Below are positions 41,301-51,061 of a stretch of DNA of 64,000 nucleotides, piece after piece; positions within the stretch are counted from its first letter, which is position 1, and each line of letters starts with the position of its first letter. The position numbers and the translations under genes are program-made. The DNA is from an uncultured Methanobrevibacter sp. (GTDB taxonomy: Archaea; Methanobacteriota; Methanobacteria; Methanobacteriales; Methanobacteriaceae): positions 87,219 to 151,218 of the forward strand of contig NZ_CACXNW010000008.1 of assembly GCF_902769175.1 (NCBI RefSeq). The letters run 5' to 3'. The notes beneath the pieces were generated by a model, which ran no database searches, was not told the DNA's origin, and saw nothing but the letters and a program-made list of their open reading frames with translations.

Positions 41301-42031
41301 TCATTAACAATTCTGGAAAATTATTAAAATATGATGAAAGAAGGCCAATTGAAGGTAAAATCCAATTGTTTAAAAGTAAATATAAGAATATTTACTATAT
41401 TACTCATGAACAATTTGTTGGAAAAAACGTTAATTGGGAGTTATTGGAAGAAATAGAAAACTCTCCTATTTATAGTAAATTAAATATATTATCTAAAGTT
41501 AGGTCAATTAATGCTTCTAAATTTAATAATATGCGACTTGAAATTCAAACAATCAAAGGTTTAAGGTGTAATTCATTCAGCGCTGATGAACTAGATGCCA
41601 GTTATCACTGTTCTTGTATGTTTCCTAAAACTATGGGTGAATATACTGATATAGATAATAAAATAAACGAAATTGATGATAATATTCCTAAATTATTTGT
41701 TTCATGGGAAAGAGAAATAGTAGCAACGGTTAATGACAATAAATCTAAATTAGAACAATTAGATTTGCCTGAACAAGACATAATTGATAAAATTTTAGTT
41801 TCACAAGAACTTCCTGAAAATATAGAACTGAGTGTTGTTAGTGCAATAAACAATTTACTAGAAGATATTGAAATTAAAGAATTAAAATTAAATGATTTAT
41901 ATGATATTTTAACCTCAGAAAGAGATACATTAAATGTTAATGAAATATTGGATAAGTTAGGAGACTACATTAAACATCTTGTTTCAGATACAGATAATGC
42001 ACGTATTAAAATAATTAAAGAGGATGAATAA
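38384..42031 (+). CDS. brxC: BrxC/PglY AAA+ ATPase (BREX)
   Basis: Large ATPase core of BREX, needed for phage blocking and usually for methylation. The 1215 residues match the family's usual size. An N-terminal AAA+ domain shows Walker A GNYGTGKS (63-70) and Walker B GLIVIFDEYSDFL; the remainder is long helical regions with few motifs. Start ATG 38384 is coupled to the brxF stop (TAATG). It is fully intact despite being one of the longest genes here. BrxC is thought to form assemblies with PglX and PglZ. Confidence 0.92.
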   Translation: MQIKKLFNFEDIQQVVAIGNIENEQEMVEKFVISPNLKEDLFEFLEYLKGNKPEKNTSVDVIGNYGTGKSHLLTFLSLILSNPEMVQYIQDEDLKKEFAAIDKEFLVVKYELPGQDKSLEDIFIYRVKKQLNENYDIDISDINVEEKDPKELVEEILLKIKEKYPNKGLIVIFDEYSDFLKSKESYKQNRDLQFTRQIAECSKNQDFILMLSMQEYIFSNPEYKDKADLINKIEKRFLKFNITSENIEDIIAKRMVTKTPNQIEDLKIQFETIKDKFPNIAVEEDRYINLFPVHPYLIEMLSRLTLFENRSILMFISDQTKIIQEKEFPAFITYDLIYDELIESEHTIKNNEMVKPVINIVRSLRDIIPRLDSQYRDRAKTLIDALAIKNLVTPPDNNGEKKGGDTPEKFAENLCILPKSDFMEPSEDISTILNMLISNSEGQFISRDEKSNTYFINLNKNKDYNQMINNKAANMDDLIHNNEVFVEDFLLNELGFELTNEITDSPNDKKYVIPDTVTWKERNSFRTGILAINIGNTLSINNSGDYLVSIKGFGPHSIDEHDINHIIIKPDYTDEFKASIRKLAAVNDFLRTKTHVNAMRSKKNTIIDTEVKKYFKEAILNSTIQYRTDTYSLEELGISIEITSEIFSQIKEKLLGEELVNIYPEYPKFKSDAKLSLNNIEGTMGSVLTEISQKTILSDFDLKSKRILTPLELYNNDTIDVNNSRYTSIILDKVESTFKNIPISEIVEFFEAKPYGMQKEITYLLIAILLRNGNIIISNKNGKTYTSSDFTNLFKPGLKVFNDLKYIKQEEGPSADAQKLFDILDLDRNTLINKKEYPIALKSYVEKIDSIELKVAHINNQFNNIIQNNTLNLPMDEIKEKIIFINNVSFETMEVSSINDFNNLDYSEDNLNNIKEAIELISILDSFLVDYNNFMYAGITYMKNAIDFISKSDLFKVMDKNELTKIYQESLDIINNSGKLLKYDERRPIEGKIQLFKSKYKNIYYITHEQFVGKNVNWELLEEIENSPIYSKLNILSKVRSINASKFNNMRLEIQTIKGLRCNSFSADELDASYHCSCMFPKTMGEYTDIDNKINEIDDNIPKLFVSWEREIVATVNDNKSKLEQLDLPEQDIIDKILVSQELPENIELSVVSAINNLLEDIEIKELKLNDLYDILTSERDTLNVNEILDKLGDYIKHLVSDTDNARIKIIKEDE

Positions 42032-42032
42032 A

Positions 42033-44510
42033 ATGTCTCAACAAACTTTGGACAATAAAGAAGATGAATTTGTTAAATCTCTTAATTTGACTGATGACAA
42101 AATTAAAGAAGATTTAGAGAAAATGAGAAGTATTGATGGATTTCCTTTAGGAGATGTTGATGATATTTTAGAGTTATCTGAACCACCATATTATACTGCA
42201 TATCCAAATCCTTACATTAAAGATTTTATTGACTATTTTGGATCTCCTTATGATGAGGAAACTGATGATTATGATGTTGAACCTTTTGTGGGAGATGTTA
42301 GTGAAGGAAAAAATGATTCGATATATAAAGCTCATTCCTATCATACTAAAGTACCACATAAAGCTATAATCAAATTTATTAAACATTATACTAAAAAAGG
42401 AGATATTATTTTTGATGGTTTTTCTGGAAGTGGTATGACTGGTGTTGCATCCCAGATTTTGGATAGAAATATCATTTTAAATGATTTAGCTCCTGCTGGT
42501 TATTTTATTTCATATAATTATAACAATCTTAGAAATCATGATTTAATTAAAATGTTTATCTCTTGGAAAAGAGAACTTGAAAGATATTATATTACTCATG
42601 ATGAATATGGAAAAGAGGTTTCTATAAATTATACTGTTTGGACAGATATTTTTGAATGTCCATTTTGTAATAATGAAATTAATTTTTGGGATGCTTCATT
42701 AAATGCAGAAAAAACAAAAGCATTGAAAACTTTTACGTGTCCTCAATGTCATGCTGAGTTAACAAAAAATAAATTAAATAGGGTCTTTATTGAATATTAT
42801 GATAAAAATTTAAATAAGACCCTTAAAATTGCAAAACAAGTTCCTGTGAGAATATATTATAAAAAGGGTAGAAAGTCTTATTTTAAAGATTTGGATGAAT
42901 ATGATTTCAATATTATTGAAGAGTTAAATAATAAATATATTCCATTTTGGATACCTTTAGATGAGATGCCTAAAGGTTCAGAATCTAGTAGGGCAAAAAA
43001 AACACATTCTTTTATTTATGTTCCACAATATTATACTAGTAGGGCTATTTTTATTTTAAGTTATTTATGGGATAAAATAAATAAAATAGACAATTTTGAA
43101 GATAAAATGTTCATGAAATGGATTTTCACATCTATTAATCCTAAATTAACTTCCAAATTTGCAAGATTTAGACCGAATAAAGGTAAAAGTGATGCAATGT
43201 CTGGAGTATTATATATGCCTTCATTTCAAGCTGAATATAATATATTATCTTCTTTTGAATCTAAACTAAAATCATTAAGTAAATTAGAAGTTTATAATTC
43301 TAATTTGATTCAGTCCACACAATCTTCTACAGATTTGAGTAATATTCCTAGTAATTCAATTGATTATATTTTTATTGATCCACCATTTGGTTCTAATTTA
43401 ATGTATTCTGAGCTTAATTTTTTATGGGAAGCATGGTTAAAAGTATTTACTAATAATAAAAAAGAAGCAATTGTGAATAATGTGCAAAATAAAGATTCTG
43501 AAGATTATAAAAATTTATTAACTCAATGTTTTTCACAATTTTATAGGATTCTTAAGCCTAATAGGTGGATTACAATTGAATTCCACAACTCTAAAGCTGA
43601 AATTTGGAATATTATTCGAGAATCAATTATTAAAAGTGGATTTATCATTGCTCAAATTGCTATTCTTGATAAAAAACAAGACACCTTTAAACAGATTAAT
43701 GCACCAGGTTCTGTAAAAAATGATTTAATAATAAATGCTTATAAGCCTAGCGTATCATTTTCCGAAAATTTTGATGATAGGTATGGTATTAATTTAGAAG
43801 TTGATTTTTTAGAAATGCACCTTAATAAATTACCTATTTCTCAAAATATTGAAAGAACTGAAAAAATGTTATATTCAAAATATCTTGCCAAATACATTTT
43901 AAATGATTTTGAAGTAAGATTAGATTCTAAAGACTTCTTAGAATTATTGAATACTCATTTTGTTGAACGTGATGGTTTTTGGTTCACATCTTATCAACTT
44001 ATCAAATATGAAAATAATATAAAAAATAATATATATGAAGATTTAGATATTGGACAAACTATTTTAGGCATTTCAGATGAGAAAACTGCACTACTATGGT
44101 TATCTCAATTTTTAAAAGAGTCCAAATCTTACGATGAAATTTATAATGAATATGTTAAAAAATTAATGGTTACTCCAGATAAAATTCCGGAATTAAGAGA
44201 ACTTTTAGATGAAAATTTTGTTACGGTAGATGGAAGGTATAAAATCCCTTCTTCAATTGAAAAAAATAAAATGGAAGAAATTCGTGTTAAAAAGTTAAAT
44301 AAAGATTTTAATATTATTCTTGAAAATGTAAGAAAATCTAAAAGTATAATTACTGAGATACGAAAAGAAGCATTGCTTTTTGGTTTAACAAAATTATATA
44401 AAGAAAAAGATGTAGACACAATTAAATTAATTGGAGATCGTATTGATAACAAAATCATTGAATCTGATGATGATATTTCGGCAATAATAGATTGGGCAAA
44501 ATATAAGTGA
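42033..44510 (+). CDS. pglX: PglX-type adenine-specific DNA methyltransferase (BREX type 3)
   Basis: SAM-dependent N6-adenine methylase that marks host DNA at a non-palindromic site so BREX spares it. The 825 residues include the SAM loop DGFSGSGMTG (128-137) and the catalytic DPPF motif (YIFIDPPFGSNLMY) near 450, in alpha-type order. A zinc-ribbon insertion (FECPFCN ... CPQCHAEL, about 208-245) lies between. ATG 42033 begins one base after the brxC stop, with GAGGATGA upstream. The type 3 form differs from the larger type 1 PglX. Target site not predictable by eye. Confidence 0.9.
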   Translation: MSQQTLDNKEDEFVKSLNLTDDKIKEDLEKMRSIDGFPLGDVDDILELSEPPYYTAYPNPYIKDFIDYFGSPYDEETDDYDVEPFVGDVSEGKNDSIYKAHSYHTKVPHKAIIKFIKHYTKKGDIIFDGFSGSGMTGVASQILDRNIILNDLAPAGYFISYNYNNLRNHDLIKMFISWKRELERYYITHDEYGKEVSINYTVWTDIFECPFCNNEINFWDASLNAEKTKALKTFTCPQCHAELTKNKLNRVFIEYYDKNLNKTLKIAKQVPVRIYYKKGRKSYFKDLDEYDFNIIEELNNKYIPFWIPLDEMPKGSESSRAKKTHSFIYVPQYYTSRAIFILSYLWDKINKIDNFEDKMFMKWIFTSINPKLTSKFARFRPNKGKSDAMSGVLYMPSFQAEYNILSSFESKLKSLSKLEVYNSNLIQSTQSSTDLSNIPSNSIDYIFIDPPFGSNLMYSELNFLWEAWLKVFTNNKKEAIVNNVQNKDSEDYKNLLTQCFSQFYRILKPNRWITIEFHNSKAEIWNIIRESIIKSGFIIAQIAILDKKQDTFKQINAPGSVKNDLIINAYKPSVSFSENFDDRYGINLEVDFLEMHLNKLPISQNIERTEKMLYSKYLAKYILNDFEVRLDSKDFLELLNTHFVERDGFWFTSYQLIKYENNIKNNIYEDLDIGQTILGISDEKTALLWLSQFLKESKSYDEIYNEYVKKLMVTPDKIPELRELLDENFVTVDGRYKIPSSIEKNKMEEIRVKKLNKDFNIILENVRKSKSIITEIRKEALLFGLTKLYKEKDVDTIKLIGDRIDNKIIESDDDISAIIDWAKYK

Positions 44511-44515
44511 TTTAA

Positions 44516-47404
44516 ATGAAAGTTGGGGATTATATTACAAGTAAATCCTACATTGGTAAAGGTAAAGGGTGTATTTTAAGTATTTCTGAAATAGCTGATT
44601 CTACAACTTATACTGTATTTTTTGAAGCTACAAAAGAAGTTTTATCTTTAAATGAAAATGATATAGTAAAAATCAAGGACCCTTTTGAAAAGATTAAAGA
44701 TAATGATTTTGACAATCCTTTGTTGTTTGCGGTTAGGATTTTATCAGAAAAGATCGAATCTTTATTTTATCAGGATAAAATTATCTCTGCTTGTAATTTT
44801 AGTATTATTCCACTTCCTCATCAAATTTTAACTGTAAATAATGTTTTAGAAAAACAGTTTCTTCCTAGGTGCCTTATAGCTGATGAAGTTGGTTTAGGTA
44901 AAACCATTGAAGCAGCTTTAATTTTTGAAGAGTTAAAATTTAGAAAAATGGTTAAACGTATTTTAATTGTTGCTCCTTCTGGTTTAACTCGGCAATGGCA
45001 AGATGAACTCAAAACTAAGTTTAATGAGGACTTTGTTTTAATGACAAAAGAGTCATTTAAAAGTTTTCAAGAAGTTCATGGTGAGGATAATGTTTGGACT
45101 CATTATGATAAAGTAATTACTTCAGTTGATTTTTTAAAGCCTAAACCTTTAGATGATGAATTATCTCAAAAAGACTGGGATCGGCGTAATTGGCATAATG
45201 AATTTATCACAGACCGGTGTATTAATTCTTCTTGGGATATGGTTATTTTTGATGAGGCGCATAATTTATCTAAATCTGGTGAAGGTCTTGAAACTGCTAG
45301 ATATAAATTAGGTAAAGGTTTAGCGGAAGTTGCGCCTATCTTATTACTATTAACAGCTACTCCTCATCAAGGAGATAGTGAAAAGTTCAAACATCTTTTA
45401 AAATTAATTGACCCTTATAAATTTTATGCTAAAGATTCTTTAACCCCAGAAAATGTATCTTCAGGCACGATTAAAAATAATAAAAGAGCCGCTGTTGATT
45501 TTAAAGGAAATCGTATTTTTAAAAATAGAATACCTCAATTAATTAAAATCCCTCAAGTTGAGGGAGATATTGAACAGCAGTTATATGATAAGGTAACTGA
45601 GTATGTTTCTAAGTATTATGATTTAGCTGCTCGTGAGAAAAATTTTCCTGTAATGTTTTTACTTATTATATATCAGAGAATGGTTTCTTCAAGCTCAAGA
45701 GCAATTTTTAAATCAATGAAAAAGAGATTACGTTATTTGAAAACAGATTATATTTCTGCTAATAACTTTAAGAATCTAGAACTTGATGAATTAAAGGATG
45801 TTAATCTACAAGAAGTGTATGATGAAATATCAAATATCGATGATGATAACTTAAACAACATTCCTCCTTCAAATATTCCTCCAATTATGGTTGAAGAAAT
45901 TAATATGCTTGAACAATGTGTTAACTTAGCACAACGTGCATCACAGGGAAGACAAGATTTTAAAATGCGTAAACTTCTTGAAGTAATTGACACTGTAATT
46001 TTTGAAGAAAAAAATATTGATACTAAATTTATTATTTTTACAGAATTTATAGAAACTCAAAATTATATTAATGAAGTTTTAACTGGTATGGGTTACACAA
46101 CAACTTTATTTAATGGAAATATGTCTCTAGATGAGAAAATTAAATCTAAAACAAGATTTAAAGAAGAATGTCAATTTTTAATCACTACTGATTCAGGAGG
46201 TGAAGGTATCAACCTTCAATTCTGTAACATCATGATTAACTATGACCTTCCATGGAATCCAATGAAAATCGAACAAAGAATTGGTAGAATTGACCGTATT
46301 GGTCAGACAAAAGACGTTCGTATATTTAACTTTATTTTAGAAGACACAGTTGAAGAAAGAGTTCATTCCATTCTTGATTCTAAACTAGACTTAATAGCTG
46401 AAGAATTTGGTGATGATAAACGAAATGATGTTTTAACCGCACTTTCTGATGAACATAATTTTGATGGAATATATATGGGTACAATTACTAATGAACTTAA
46501 TGAAAAAGAACTTGAACGTATTGGAGCATCAATATATGCTCAAGCAAAAGATATTATTAAAAATCAAGACTTTTTAATACCATTCACTGAGTCAGGTAAT
46601 TCTCAAGAAATCCAATCTTACATGCTTGGAAGCGAAAATAACTTAATAAAAAATTTAATATACTCATATGCTAAACTAAATAATGTTGGAATAAAGGAAT
46701 ACACTCGTAAAAAAGATGTTTATTATTTTGATGAACATTTAGACGGTGATAAACTAAAAAATATTGTTTTTGATAGAAAAATAGCTCTTGAAAACGAAGG
46801 ATATGATTATCTTAATGTTAACCATCCATTTGTAAGAAACATTGTTGAAAATAATGTTAAATCAGATGCAATGTCTTTTAATATAAGATATAAAGGTTAC
46901 AATGAGAATGTTAATGGATTTTTATTTTATTATAGATTTGAACTAACAAATAATGAAGGTTTTGTAAAACGTAAATTAGTTCCTATATTTTTAAATGAAG
47001 ATGGTGTTTATGATTCTAAAATAAGTAACTGGTTTAAAAACATCAAAGACTTTAATTTTGAAATGAGAAATGAACCTGTAACTGATGATTTTGAAGAGAT
47101 GGTATTATTTGCAAATAAAATTAGGGACCATGAAATGAATGAATTTAAATCAGAAACTGAAATTAAATTGCTTGAACAAATAAATCATGATAAAGAAAAA
47201 TTTGAAAAGTATTTCAAGGATAAAGAATATGCTATTAATAAAATTGCTATTGATAATATTAGATTAGGTCAATTACAAGATTTACGAGATTTAAAACAAG
47301 AGGAATTTGAAAAATTTGCGAGGAAGAAGAACATAGTGCCTAAATATGAATTATTTGCAATAGCTAAAATAGAATTATATAAAGACCCTGAAAAATTAAT
47401 ATAA
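44516..47404 (+). CDS. brxHII: BrxHII SNF2-type helicase (BREX type 3)
   Basis: SF2/SNF2-like ATPase characteristic of type 3 BREX, 962 residues. Motif I is IADEVGLGKT (121-130); then VIFDEAHNLS (DEAH box), LLLTATPHQGD, FIIFTEFIETQ, TTDSGGEGINLQ and QRIGRIDRIGQ (motif VI) follow in order. A long C-terminal region (about 640-962) is family-specific. ATG 44516 lies 5 bases after the pglX stop, with the ribosome site overlapping that stop (AAGTGA). Intact. Confidence 0.93.
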   Translation: MKVGDYITSKSYIGKGKGCILSISEIADSTTYTVFFEATKEVLSLNENDIVKIKDPFEKIKDNDFDNPLLFAVRILSEKIESLFYQDKIISACNFSIIPLPHQILTVNNVLEKQFLPRCLIADEVGLGKTIEAALIFEELKFRKMVKRILIVAPSGLTRQWQDELKTKFNEDFVLMTKESFKSFQEVHGEDNVWTHYDKVITSVDFLKPKPLDDELSQKDWDRRNWHNEFITDRCINSSWDMVIFDEAHNLSKSGEGLETARYKLGKGLAEVAPILLLLTATPHQGDSEKFKHLLKLIDPYKFYAKDSLTPENVSSGTIKNNKRAAVDFKGNRIFKNRIPQLIKIPQVEGDIEQQLYDKVTEYVSKYYDLAAREKNFPVMFLLIIYQRMVSSSSRAIFKSMKKRLRYLKTDYISANNFKNLELDELKDVNLQEVYDEISNIDDDNLNNIPPSNIPPIMVEEINMLEQCVNLAQRASQGRQDFKMRKLLEVIDTVIFEEKNIDTKFIIFTEFIETQNYINEVLTGMGYTTTLFNGNMSLDEKIKSKTRFKEECQFLITTDSGGEGINLQFCNIMINYDLPWNPMKIEQRIGRIDRIGQTKDVRIFNFILEDTVEERVHSILDSKLDLIAEEFGDDKRNDVLTALSDEHNFDGIYMGTITNELNEKELERIGASIYAQAKDIIKNQDFLIPFTESGNSQEIQSYMLGSENNLIKNLIYSYAKLNNVGIKEYTRKKDVYYFDEHLDGDKLKNIVFDRKIALENEGYDYLNVNHPFVRNIVENNVKSDAMSFNIRYKGYNENVNGFLFYYRFELTNNEGFVKRKLVPIFLNEDGVYDSKISNWFKNIKDFNFEMRNEPVTDDFEEMVLFANKIRDHEMNEFKSETEIKLLEQINHDKEKFEKYFKDKEYAINKIAIDNIRLGQLQDLRDLKQEEFEKFARKKNIVPKYELFAIAKIELYKDPEKLI

Positions 47405-47414
47405 TTGTGAAATC

Positions 47415-49305
47415 ATGAACTGGTATGATTCTTTAATTAAAAAAATAGAAAATAATGGAAATAATATATTTTTATATGATTTAGAAGGTTTACTTGCTGA
47501 TAGAAATTTTTACAAAGACCTTTCACACAAATATGATATTTTCAAATATGAAACTGATGGAGATTATTTTCGATTTAAAAGTTTAGATTGTTCAAAACCA
47601 AAATTAATGTATTCAAATGAGTATATTAAAAGAGCTTTTACTAAAGACGCTTTTAAAATAAGTGTTGTTGATGTTTTTGATAAATTAGATGAATCTATTT
47701 TAGATAATATGGATGTTCGATATTATCAAAAGCTTTTTGACTATTGTAAGGAAAGTGAGGCTAATAATTTATCTATATCTCGTGATAATACTCAAAATAT
47801 TATTTTCCAATGTATATGGGGTATTGATTTGGCTATGTTGTATAATCCTACAATAAATTTAAGAATAGGTCTTGAGTATTTAATTGATAAAAAGAACTTA
47901 GACGATTTTATAATTAAAAAAATCTCAAGTAATCTAGGTGTTGATTTTAAACAATTATTTGATGATGATAATAAAACAAATGACTTCATAGAATCAATTA
48001 TATTGAATTATATTGATGAAAATCAATTTGCTCATAAATTTGATTTGTCAGATCCGTTAATACAATATTATTTATCTAAATATGATTTAAAATCTCAGGA
48101 ACTATCTGATAAGATTGATGATGGATTATTAAACAAATATCCTTGGTTAATTAAATTTAAATTAGTTTCAGACTCTAAAGATTTAACTATAAAAAAAATT
48201 AATTCAGAAATCATTGAATTTCAAATGTACTACGATAAGATTTATGAGGATGGTGTTTTAGATTTAAATGACCTTGAAGATGTATTTAAATTATCAAAAA
48301 AGTATTTCACAATTATTTATGAGATTCAAAGCAATGATTTAAGTTTGGATGATTTTGATTATTTAATGTTTAATAAAAAGATTAATGATATATTTAAATC
48401 AATAGTAAGTGAAAATATCTACGAACAACTTTTTAATTATCCATATAATAAAAAACCATTCACTGTTGACCGGATATTAGATTATATTAACTATAATTAT
48501 AAAAATGATAATATTGCTTTAATTGTTATGGATGGTATGAGCTATGATGAATGGTTTATCCTTAAAAGATATTTAAATTCATTTAAGATTAAAGAACTAG
48601 AATCATTTTCGATTTTACCATCAATAACTTCATATTCAAGAACATCCATTTTCACAGGTAAAACTCCAAACAGGTTCTTAGATGAAAATAATAAAGTAAA
48701 ATACAATGAAGAATCAAAAGGTTTTACAAAGTATTTCACTGATAAAAAAAATACAAGAAAATGATATTTTATGGGGTAGAATTGATTTAAATAATAATGT
48801 TGTTAAATTAACTAAAGGAGTAACACAATTTGAATATTTAAAAGGATACAAAGTTTTAGGTTTAGTTTGCAATTTATTCGATGATGAATCCCATAGTATT
48901 AATGTGTTTGGTGAAAATAAATCCAATTTATATAAAAACATTATTTCTGCCATAGAATCTTCTAAATTAGTTGAATTGTTAGATCACTTGAGAAATAATG
49001 ATTATAAAGTTATTTTAACATCTGATCATGGAAACGTTTACTGTGAAGGTAATGGAATTTCACATAATAAAATGCTTGAATCGGAGAGAAAGAGTATAAG
49101 ATGCTTAATGTTTGATTCAGAGAACTTAGCTGATAATTTAGTAAATGAACATCCTGATGATTGCTTTAAGTTTAAATATAATCTTCTTTCAAATGATATT
49201 TATTTAGTATTTGCAATTAATGGTTGTTTTGGTAATAAAACAGCAATAACTCATGGAAGTTTTACTCCAGAAGAATGTATTGTGCCAGTGGTGATTTTAG
49301 AATGA
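47415..49305 (+). pseudogene. pglZ: PglZ alkaline-phosphatase-like protein (BREX), frameshifted as read
   Basis: The PglZ phosphatase-superfamily core of BREX, about 630 residues. Metal-binding signatures are ALIVMDGMSYDEWF, TSYSRTSIFTGKTPNRF and VILTSDHGNVYCEG. The frame breaks at the A8 run 48744-48751: removing one A joins FTDKK to IQENDILWGRID and the rest runs to 49305. Since the run is a homopolymer and every other BREX gene is intact, a read error is more likely than loss. ATG 47415 lies 10 bp after brxHII, and the stop overlaps the brxA start (ATGA). Confidence 0.88.
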
Positions 49306-50042
49306 TAGTTGGAATAGATAGGTCATTTAAACCTATTTGGGTTTATAAAATATTACAAATGTGTGTGCCTAATGTGGAATATTCTACAATAGAAGATGAA
49401 ATTCTTGATGTTGTTGAATATAAAGGTAATAGAAGTAAAGTCAATGTTGTAAAAGTTTTAAAAAGATACTATTTAAATTTAGAGAAAAGACCAGGTTCTG
49501 GAAATAAATTGTGGACTACCAATAATTATTTGCATCATTTATCTAAAGAATTATCTCTTGAATCAATGAAACCAATTTTAATGTTTACTTTGATTCAAAA
49601 CTGTGAAATGGCGCAATTTTTACAAAATAAATTAAAAACAATGTTTATTGACCAAGAGATTATAGAACCAATTATTATTCAGAAATATGCTAAAGATGAA
49701 ATTGGTGATAGGTCAAACGTTAAAAAAGCAGTGAATTATTATCTAACAATACTTAGTTATTTTGATATACTTGAAAAAGAAGGAAAAAAGTTCAAATGGT
49801 TGAATAAAAAATTAGTTTTAAGTGACCATATTTTAAAGGAAATTATAATTACTTATGCATATTTGCGGGATAATTATGAAATTGATATTGATGAGATTCA
49901 AGACAATATTGCGTTTTCATTATTCGATTTATCAAATTTAGAAACAGTATTAATGAAATATAATAAGGAATATTGGGTATATCAAAACAGGTTTGATTCT
50001 AAAAAGGCTATTGTTAAAAAAGAGGCAGTTAATAATAAATAA
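49302..50042 (+). CDS. brxA: BrxA (BREX)
   Basis: Small helical protein found in most BREX operons (DUF1819), a DNA-binding winged-helix-type protein by structural work on homologues. The 246 residues begin MIVGIDRSFKPIWVYKILQM; a typical middle part reads LHHLSKELSLESMKPILMFT, and GDRSNVKKAVNYYLTILSYF fits the winged-helix region. ATG 49302 overlaps the pglZ stop (ATGA), with GGTGAT upstream. It closes the six-gene type 3 order brxF-brxC-pglX-brxHII-pglZ-brxA. Confidence 0.82.
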   Translation: MIVGIDRSFKPIWVYKILQMCVPNVEYSTIEDEILDVVEYKGNRSKVNVVKVLKRYYLNLEKRPGSGNKLWTTNNYLHHLSKELSLESMKPILMFTLIQNCEMAQFLQNKLKTMFIDQEIIEPIIIQKYAKDEIGDRSNVKKAVNYYLTILSYFDILEKEGKKFKWLNKKLVLSDHILKEIIITYAYLRDNYEIDIDEIQDNIAFSLFDLSNLETVLMKYNKEYWVYQNRFDSKKAIVKKEAVNNK

Positions 50043-50080
50043 TTATATTTCTTGTTTTTATCTCTTAGTTTTGTAAATGA

Positions 50081-50092
50081 ACTTTTATATAA
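50081..50092 (+). promoter_or_regulatory. TATA box of the zinc-ribbon membrane gene
   Basis: CTTTTATATAATAA lies about 25-30 bp upstream of the ATG at 50114, the distance expected for a leaderless archaeal transcript; no ribosome site is visible. So the gene is probably transcribed apart from BREX. Confidence 0.5.
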
Positions 50093-50113
50093 TAACAAAA
50101 TTAATTATTTATT

Positions 50114-50653
50114 ATGGAATATGTAAAAGGGATTATTGCAACAATTATTAGTGAAGTTGTTGTTTATTTTCTAATTAAACTTTATGAAAATTCAAATTAT
50201 TATCAGTATTTGAATTATTTATTGCCTTATTTTGGTAAATTAATTTATCTTCTTCTTTTAATTCCTATCTTGGCGATAGTTTATTATTTTAATAAAAGAA
50301 GAAGTAATTCAAGTAGTTTAATAATGACTATTCCTCTTGGGGGATATGAGGATTTGCCCGAACATTATAGATATAAAGGTTTGGATTGGGTTGTTCAAAT
50401 TCCAAACAGAAGATATACTTTTGAAGGGATAACTGCTAGAGATATCCATGTACGATACTCTCCTTTATGTCCAAAGTGTGGTACGGAGATATCTTCAAAA
50501 AAATTTTCGAAGTTAAACTATTGGTCATGTATAGACCCAACTTGCGACTATAAAAATATCACATTATCTTCAGGTAGTAAAATGAGAGATGATGTTGAAA
50601 AATTATGTAGAAGAGATTTTAAGAAGGCGCAAAGCGAATATTACTATGATTAA
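50114..50653 (+). CDS. Membrane-anchored zinc-ribbon protein of unknown function
   Basis: A 179-residue protein with two N-terminal membrane segments (about 5-22 and 38-60) and a cytoplasmic part with a zinc ribbon: CPKCG (about 119-123) and CIDPTC (138-143). Between them is a compact domain (YKGLDWVVQIPNRRYTFEGI). No family is recognised. It stands 71 bp after brxA in the same direction but has its own TATA box, so membership of the BREX operon is doubtful; a passenger or accessory role is possible. Confidence 0.7.
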   Translation: MEYVKGIIATIISEVVVYFLIKLYENSNYYQYLNYLLPYFGKLIYLLLLIPILAIVYYFNKRRSNSSSLIMTIPLGGYEDLPEHYRYKGLDWVVQIPNRRYTFEGITARDIHVRYSPLCPKCGTEISSKKFSKLNYWSCIDPTCDYKNITLSSGSKMRDDVEKLCRRDFKKAQSEYYYD

Positions 50654-50904
50654 ATATTGTAAGACAAGTGGTAAGACAATATATAAGCTGTTGTTTATTT
50701 AATCAACTAGGTCAAAAATTTTCGCGAAACATTATATTTCACGTGCTAATTTTCTGTCTTTCATTAGATGCACTTACATAAGAATTAATTTTTTTAGTTT
50801 ATTGGTTTCTTAAATTAATAGTGGCTTCCATAATTTTGATAGTTAGATAAAATTTTTTAATTAAAAAAAGTAATTATTCTATTAAATTTAATGAAAAAAG
50901 TTGG

Positions 50905-51015
50905 TTATGACATGTTTTTTATCATGTCTTTAATTTTACAAACTAACATTTCTTTTTGTTTTTTCAAAATTGCATTTTCATTTTCTAATTGTTCAATATA
51001 TTCTTTATCAGTCAT
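50905..51015 (-). CDS. 36-residue coiled-coil ORF downstream of the integrase
   Basis: Tiny frame MTDKEYIEQLENENAILKK... ending KNMS. Heptad-like spacing of Leu/Ile (QLENENAILKKQKEMLV) suggests a coiled coil. ATG 51015 has a strong ribosome site (AGGTGATAAC), which is the main support. It lies 46 bp downstream of the integrase on the same strand, so co-expression is likely. Too short to assign a function; perhaps a small modulator of excision. Confidence 0.5.
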   Translation of the reverse strand: MTDKEYIEQLENENAILKKQKEMLVCKIKDMIKNMS

Positions 51016-51061
51016 GTTATCACCTAAAATAATAATTATGAAGGTTTAATAGCTAAACCTT

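Noticed and set aside
37926..50042. DISARM or type I/III restriction-modification system
   Set aside because: Gene order and the presence of BrxC, PglZ and BrxA fit type 3 BREX; no HsdR/HsdS, Res/Mod pair or DrmA-DrmB set is present.
50654..50904. tRNA gene as the attachment site of the island
   Set aside because: No cloverleaf or T-arm GGTTCRA-like sequence was found here or at the left edge. CGCGAAA/TTTCACG near 50720 is an imperfect pair only.
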